From Nitrospirota bacterium (GTDB lineage Bacteria; Nitrospinota; Nitrospinia; Nitrospinales; Nitrospinaceae): a DNA stretch of 5,129 nucleotides. Made by a program: the position numbers and the translations under genes. The notes beneath the pieces are model-generated. The model searched no databases, was not told the DNA's origin, and saw only the letters and a program-made list of their open reading frames with translations. Of the stretch, positions 4,158 through 5,129 are shown one piece after another (within the stretch, counting starts at the first letter, position 1; each line of letters begins with the position of its first letter). Where the stretch lies: the NCBI GenBank assembly GCA_030600405.1, contig JAUVMD010000131.1, positions 1 through 5,129 on the forward strand, read 5' to 3'.

Positions 4158-5129
4158 TCACATGTGGGCCCGGAAGGACATCGCTTTATCGATTCTTTCC
4201 CGTGCCATCTTTTGCGCGATGTCATGCGGCGGCATGGCTTCTTTAACCACTCGCTTCAACAGTTCGGCGGTGTTGTCGCTGACCGTAGCCTCGACCCGGT
4301 CAAAAGCATTGGCCTCGCTAAGACGTTGATATTCCGTTGCGGCGCAGATCACCCCGCCGGAGTTGGCGATCACATCCGGAATAATCATGATCCCTCTCTT
4401 GTGCATCCGCTTGGCGGCCTCGTGGGTGATTGGAATGTTGGCGCCTTCCAGGACCAGCCGGGTCTTCAGCCAATCTTGGTTGGCTTCAGTGAACACATCC
4501 GGCCGCGCCGCAGGAACGAAGATATCCGATTCGATTTTCAACAAATCCTCGCTCGTCACCGGCTCACCAAGTCCGGATTGCGCAACGGGGGTGCCGGATT
4601 CTTTGGCTTGAACCAGCGCGGGAACATCAATGCCATCCGGGTTATGGACGCCACCTTTGGAATCGCTGGTGGCGATCAGTTTCACTCCCAAATCCCCAAA
4701 GTATTTTGCCGCTGCCTTGCCGACATTGCCAAATCCTTGAACAACCATGCGAGCGTCTTCCAAAGGGAGCGCAATATGATCCGCCGCTACTTTGCCAGCC
4801 ACGCTCAAACCATACCCGGTCATGCCCAAGCTGTCCAGCGGAATGCCGCCCAAAACCCTTGGGAGTCCGACGGCCCGGCCAATCTCATCAAAGACGAAGG
4901 CCATGCTTTCCTCATCGGTCCCCATATCCGGTCCGGGGATGTAATCGGTCAGCGTTTTGATCGCCTGGGCGAAGCCCCGCACCAAAGCTTCCTTTTCCGC
5001 TGTGCTAGAGTCTGCCAGGATGGCGGATTTCGCGCCGCCGTGCGGCAGTTGAGCCAACGCATTTTTCAGCGTCATCGCCCGAGCCAGACGAAATACTTCC
5101 TGGGTGCTCACATCCCGAGCCATCCGGCA
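4158..5129 (-). CDS. Glu/Leu/Phe/Val dehydrogenase, glutamate dehydrogenase-like (5' end outside window)
   Basis: The frame stays open to the window edge (codons Cys-Arg precede the ATG at 5123), so that ATG is internal and about 80-100 N-terminal residues lie outside. The family catalyses reversible NAD(P)-dependent oxidative deamination of an amino acid, most likely glutamate to 2-oxoglutarate. Numbering from the 5123 Met: TLKNALAQLPHGGAK (18-32) carries substrate and catalytic lysines Lys20 and Lys32. PGPDMGTDEE (63-72) has the catalytic Asp66. SLGMTGYG (98-105) precedes the Rossmann motif QGFGNVG (129-135). SDSKGG (153-158) has an acidic residue after strand 2, hinting at NAD preference. 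EGANIPIT and PDVIANSGGVICAATEYQ close the domain, and the C-terminus ends at FRAHM. GGAKSA replaces the common GGxKGG. Leucine or valine dehydrogenase is less likely because of the GDH-type PxPDMGT motif and length. It leads metK by 72 bases and may be co-transcribed. Confidence 0.88.
   Translation of the reverse strand, partial: CRMARDVSTQEVFRLARAMTLKNALAQLPHGGAKSAILADSSTAEKEALVRGFAQAIKTLTDYIPGPDMGTDEESMAFVFDEIGRAVGLPRVLGGIPLDSLGMTGYGLSVAGKVAADHIALPLEDARMVVQGFGNVGKAAAKYFGDLGVKLIATSDSKGGVHNPDGIDVPALVQAKESGTPVAQSGLGEPVTSEDLLKIESDIFVPAARPDVFTEANQDWLKTRLVLEGANIPITHEAAKRMHKRGIMIIPDVIANSGGVICAATEYQRLSEANAFDRVEATVSDNTAELLKRVVKEAMPPHDIAQKMARERIDKAMSFRAHM

Overview
This looks like a bacterial chromosomal window from a Gram-negative-type organism with ordinary aerobic or facultative central metabolism. 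I cannot fix the lineage. The mix of a glutaryl-CoA dehydrogenase, a 384-residue MetK with some unusual residues, and CACAGAG-type intergenic repeats would suit a Nitrospinota, deltaproteobacterial or similar environmental genome, but that is inference only. Base composition is uneven: roughly the first 1.4 kb is AT-rich and poor in intact genes, the acyl-CoA dehydrogenase gene is clearly GC-rich, metK is intermediate, and the glutamate dehydrogenase gene is moderately GC-rich.

Layout. Bases 2-115 (+) are open to the window edge and may be the tail of an upstream protein. Bases 176-514 (+) encode a four-helix membrane protein resembling DUF3147. On the opposite strand, a 70-residue AhpD/carboxymuconolactone decarboxylase-type protein (681-893) is followed after 17 bases by the start of a glutathione S-transferase. 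The GST keeps only about 29 recognisable residues before it runs into unrelated sequence (520-663), so it is a gene remnant. The roughly 310 bases upstream of the AhpD-like gene hold no convincing gene but contain several dyads. They lead into a 59-codon ORF (1205-1384, +) with a good signal peptide and a C-terminal hydrophobic segment.

The best-defined gene is an acyl-CoA dehydrogenase (1481-2638, +) with all the hallmarks of glutaryl-CoA dehydrogenase, including residues linked to the decarboxylating form. Downstream is a gene-free spacer of about 290 bases. It holds a 9-base-periodic CACAGAG repeat, a possible REP/RAYT-like scrap, and a strong plus-strand Rho-independent terminator ending 13 bases before the metK stop codon. 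On the minus strand, a Glu/Leu/Phe/Val dehydrogenase (4158-5129, N-terminus beyond the window) and metK (2931-4085) run in series with a 72-base gap and converge on the glutaryl-CoA dehydrogenase gene.

Functionally, glutaryl-CoA dehydrogenase (lysine, tryptophan or aromatic breakdown to crotonyl-CoA), the amino-acid dehydrogenase and SAM synthetase are all amino-acid-linked, but nothing shows that they form one pathway. I saw no clearly novel system. The points most worth a second look are the truncated GST beside the AhpD-like gene, the hidden secreted mini-ORF, the CACAGAG repeat and the unusual MetK residues.
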